From Chrysemys picta bellii (Eukaryota > Chordata > Testudines > Emydidae), in the NCBI RefSeq assembly GCF_011386835.1, contig NC_088805.1, positions 12,396,836 to 12,460,835 of the forward strand: a stretch of DNA of 64,000 nt, read 5' to 3'. Positions 63,677 through 64,000 of the stretch are shown here, piece after piece. The notes under the pieces were generated by a model. The model worked only from the letters and a program-made list of their open reading frames with translations. It made no database searches and had not been told where the DNA came from. The first letter of the stretch is position 1, and every line of letters begins with the position of its first letter. The position numbers were made by a program, and so were the translations under genes.

Positions 63677-64000
63677 GTAAGATGCTGGTTGTGATAGTGT
63701 TTTTGTGGGAAAGACATGGATGGCAGATTAATAGAAGTTGGGTGTTGTGGGGGAGAGATTCCCAGAGCTGGAATTCAGCTACCAGAACTAGGAGACCTGC
63801 ATTCTCATTTAGTCGATTTGACATCACTAGTTTCTTGAGTTATCAGGGCTCAGCTATCATAGGCCCTAGATCATTCCAATATACAGTTTATTCCTATACA
63901 TGCCAAGCATTCTGATCAATGTGACCATAGATGCCAGATGGTTACAGACTAGCCATGACAATGTTACTTATTTGCAAACATGAGGCAGTAAGACACTGCT
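63677..64000 (+). other. Start of intron 10
   Basis: 324 bp of intron to the window edge, nothing notable. The 113-codon frame at 63574-63915 is exon 10 read in its correct frame straight through the donor site. Confidence 0.85.

Overview
This window is vertebrate nuclear DNA with the repeat landscape of a turtle. Evidence for that is three copies of the tortoise-type tRNA-derived (Cry) SINE, CR1 LINE tails, MIR-like SINEs, many non-autonomous hAT elements with 8-bp target-site duplications, and a decayed DIRS retrotransposon. There are no bacterial-style operons. Almost every long open reading frame lies in GC-rich repeat DNA and is not a gene.

The only host protein-coding gene recognised is the 5' two-thirds of a sodium/glucose cotransporter, SLC5A1 (SGLT1) type, on the + strand. 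Ten exons run from the start codon at 34822 to a split glycine codon at 63676. Every exon has AG/GT borders and the reading phase stays compatible throughout. Together they encode 360 complete residues, and the remaining exons lie beyond the right edge. A near-consensus HNF1 site and a TATA-like box sit 62 and 36 bp upstream of the ATG, as expected for a gut/kidney sugar transporter.

Layout. From 1 to 34.7 kb the DNA is intergenic and filled with mobile-element debris: hAT elements at 8.1, 24.7, 25.2, 31.4 (with another nested inside) and 32.3 kb, a minus-strand LTR at 13.2-13.9 kb, and a decayed DIRS element at 16.5-21.6 kb. The DIRS copy is preceded directly by a circularly permuted fragment of 28S rRNA. 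From 34.8 to 64 kb is the SLC5A1 gene. Its introns hold SINEs, CR1 tails, an RLE-type (R2-like) LINE remnant, further hAT elements, and in intron 5 a solo LTR split by a 1.4-kb hAT element made of about 46-bp GC-rich repeats.

The most unusual object is the 28S-DIRS junction at 16079-16500: two segments adjacent in normal 28S rRNA appear in swapped order and abut a DIRS element, a family whose life cycle uses circular DNA. Other points of interest are a 15/15 match to the CTCF core motif at 7203-7217, a preserved inverted/direct repeat structure at the DIRS right end, and an alanine in SGLT1 at a sugar-site position that is threonine in human SGLT1. No wholly new biological system could be demonstrated.
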